From Nitrosomonadales bacterium (GTDB lineage: Bacteria; Pseudomonadota; Gammaproteobacteria; Burkholderiales; Gallionellaceae): a DNA stretch of 64,000 nt. Below, in pieces: positions 62,978-64,000 of the stretch (within the stretch, counting starts at the first letter, position 1; the number at the start of each line of letters is the position of its first letter). The DNA lies in assembly GCA_016235045.1 (NCBI GenBank), contig JACRME010000008.1, forward strand, positions 248,001 through 312,000, given 5' to 3'. Below the pieces are notes generated by a model, which was not told the DNA's origin, did no database searches, and was given only the letters and a program-made list of their open reading frames with translations. The position numbers and the translations under genes were made by a program.

Positions 62978-63934
62978 TTAACCGAGTGCCTTGGAGGTCG
63001 GAGGCTTGCGCCGGAACACATACACAACCGATTCCAGTTCCGGCGGCAATACCAACGCACTCAGCGCGTTATCCTCTACCAGATCGAAAGCGGATTGCCG
63101 CGTGTATTCCTTCCAGTTGCCGAAGGCGAACTGGTGGCGGCTGCCGATGACGATATACAACTGCACGCCGGGTGTATTGAACACATCGCGCTCAAACTCG
63201 TTCTGCGCCGGGGGCCAGGAACAGATGACCACCTCCGGCGCATATTTCTTCAACGCCTCGCGCGCATCCAGCTTGAGCACCCAATCTGGGTACGCCACCG
63301 CATTTCCCCAGCCGTGATTATCGGTGGCGGTGAGCTGCACGCCCTGCCCTTTCAGGAAGCGCGCCAGCGTGCCGTCGCCCGCGCCGATCTCCAGGCAACG
63401 CCTGCCCGCGATCATCGCGGCCAGCGCTTCGATCAAAGGGCGCGAATAGAAGCAGAAAATGCCTTTGGGCTGCACCAGCGGCATCAGCCGCTTTTTCTGC
63501 CACACCAGCGGCCAGAACAAACGGAACCAGAACAGCGAAACCGGCTTGCGTTCCAACCCTCTGGCAAACAGCAGGCGCTGCGCCACGAAGCCGTTGAAAA
63601 GATTGAACCGCAGCTTGCCGTCCTTCACGCCCGTGTCGGCAGCCAGCACCGACAGGCAAAGTTTTTTGACCGACTCGTGCGCCATGCGACTGCGCACGAA
63701 TTGCGACAGTGCCGCTTCCTGGTGTTGCTGCCGATTCCCGGAAGCCTGCTTCACCGGAGGTTTGGAGATGCGCTCCAGATAGGCTTTCAACTCCTCCGCC
63801 ACCCCGCGCTCGACAATGGCCGAAATATCCTGCTGCACCGCAGCCCAATCATCCGGAAATTTTGCGCACAACTCGTCCATGGCAGGATTCGTTTTCAGCC
63901 ATTCCAGCGTTTTTGCGTGTGCGTCCCGATTCAT
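62978..63934 (-). CDS. Class I SAM-dependent methyltransferase-like protein
   Basis: A 318-residue protein. An N-terminal helical part (about 1-150, charged) precedes a Rossmann domain with SAM motif I CLEIGAGDGTLARFL, an acidic position in TATDNHGWG, and motif IV-like VVICSWPPAQNEFE. The target is unknown. It is convergent with the VOC gene and faces the end of the window; the last 66 bases contain its upstream region only. Confidence 0.82.
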   Translation of the reverse strand: MNRDAHAKTLEWLKTNPAMDELCAKFPDDWAAVQQDISAIVERGVAEELKAYLERISKPPVKQASGNRQQHQEAALSQFVRSRMAHESVKKLCLSVLAADTGVKDGKLRFNLFNGFVAQRLLFARGLERKPVSLFWFRLFWPLVWQKKRLMPLVQPKGIFCFYSRPLIEALAAMIAGRRCLEIGAGDGTLARFLKGQGVQLTATDNHGWGNAVAYPDWVLKLDAREALKKYAPEVVICSWPPAQNEFERDVFNTPGVQLYIVIGSRHQFAFGNWKEYTRQSAFDLVEDNALSALVLPPELESVVYVFRRKPPTSKALG

Positions 63935-64000
63935 GAAAATTCGTTGAAATACTTCGCGGCTTATTTATAGAAGTGGTAACGCGATTTGCCTTCCCGTTTT

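Overview
The window looks like chromosomal DNA of a Gram-negative betaproteobacterium, most plausibly a Gallionellaceae/Sideroxydans-type organism. GC is high over most of its length. Core genes are proteobacterial (bamC next to dapA, rlmD, trmO, prfC, arfB, lipA, sodB, katG, feoAB). lexA carries two tandem GAAC-N4-GTTC operators instead of the usual CTGT-N8-ACAG box; to my knowledge this Bacillus-like motif has been reported for Sideroxydans lithotrophicus. The taxonomic call is inference. No rRNA, prophage, CRISPR array or intact insertion sequence was found. One tRNA (Ser, anticodon UGA) is present.

Layout. 1-8 kb: 3' part of a RoxA-type ribosomal oxygenase, a small lipoprotein, a metallo-beta-lactamase-fold hydrolase, dapA-bamC, ferrous iron uptake feoAB, an outer-membrane barrel, tRNA-Ser and a BI-1 membrane protein. 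8-12.2 kb: a leftward, tightly packed run of exonuclease, VanZ-like protein, Gly/Cys-rich protein, rlmD, trmO and rhodanese. 12.5-16.4 kb: lexA, then a rightward DUF3617 / serine peptidase / TMTC-like membrane protein run. 16.4-21.4 kb: a leftward operon of TonB-dependent receptor, YfiR-like periplasmic protein and CHASE8-type GGDEF-EAL protein. 21.6-25.1 kb: sodB, lipA, a short ADP-glucose pyrophosphorylase-like gene and a protein that is only sigma-70 region 2. 25.3-30.5 kb: a giant multi-PAS histidine kinase with its LuxR-type response regulator. 31-38.8 kb: a second TonB receptor, a HerA-like ATPase and a second large GGDEF-EAL protein. 38.8-41.6 kb: a leftward group of translation genes (prfC, S4-domain protein, a 58-aa protein, arfB). 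41.8-46.5 kb: a chemotaxis protein, a DUF4160/DUF2442 pair, a free-standing ferredoxin, and katG behind a good OxyR site.

46.7-53.7 kb and 57.6-63 kb are accessory. An ArsR regulator is followed by a same-strand array of small SRPBCC/AHSA1, VOC/glyoxalase-like, dihydrofolate-reductase-like and YCII proteins, and a similar group follows two AraC regulators further on. Between them, 53.7-57.6 kb is a scrambled islet. A 64-bp palindromic element with GGTACCGGAGT ends occurs there in four copies (plus one half-copy). The copies separate and interrupt a DUF433/DUF5615 toxin-antitoxin-like pair, relics of a DUF1016 nuclease, a DNA methylase and DUF4160, a DUF2442 gene, and one large unknown, visibly AT-richer gene whose stop codon lies inside a copy of the element. 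This islet is the most novel part of the window. Several other palindromic repeat families (REP-like) lie elsewhere.
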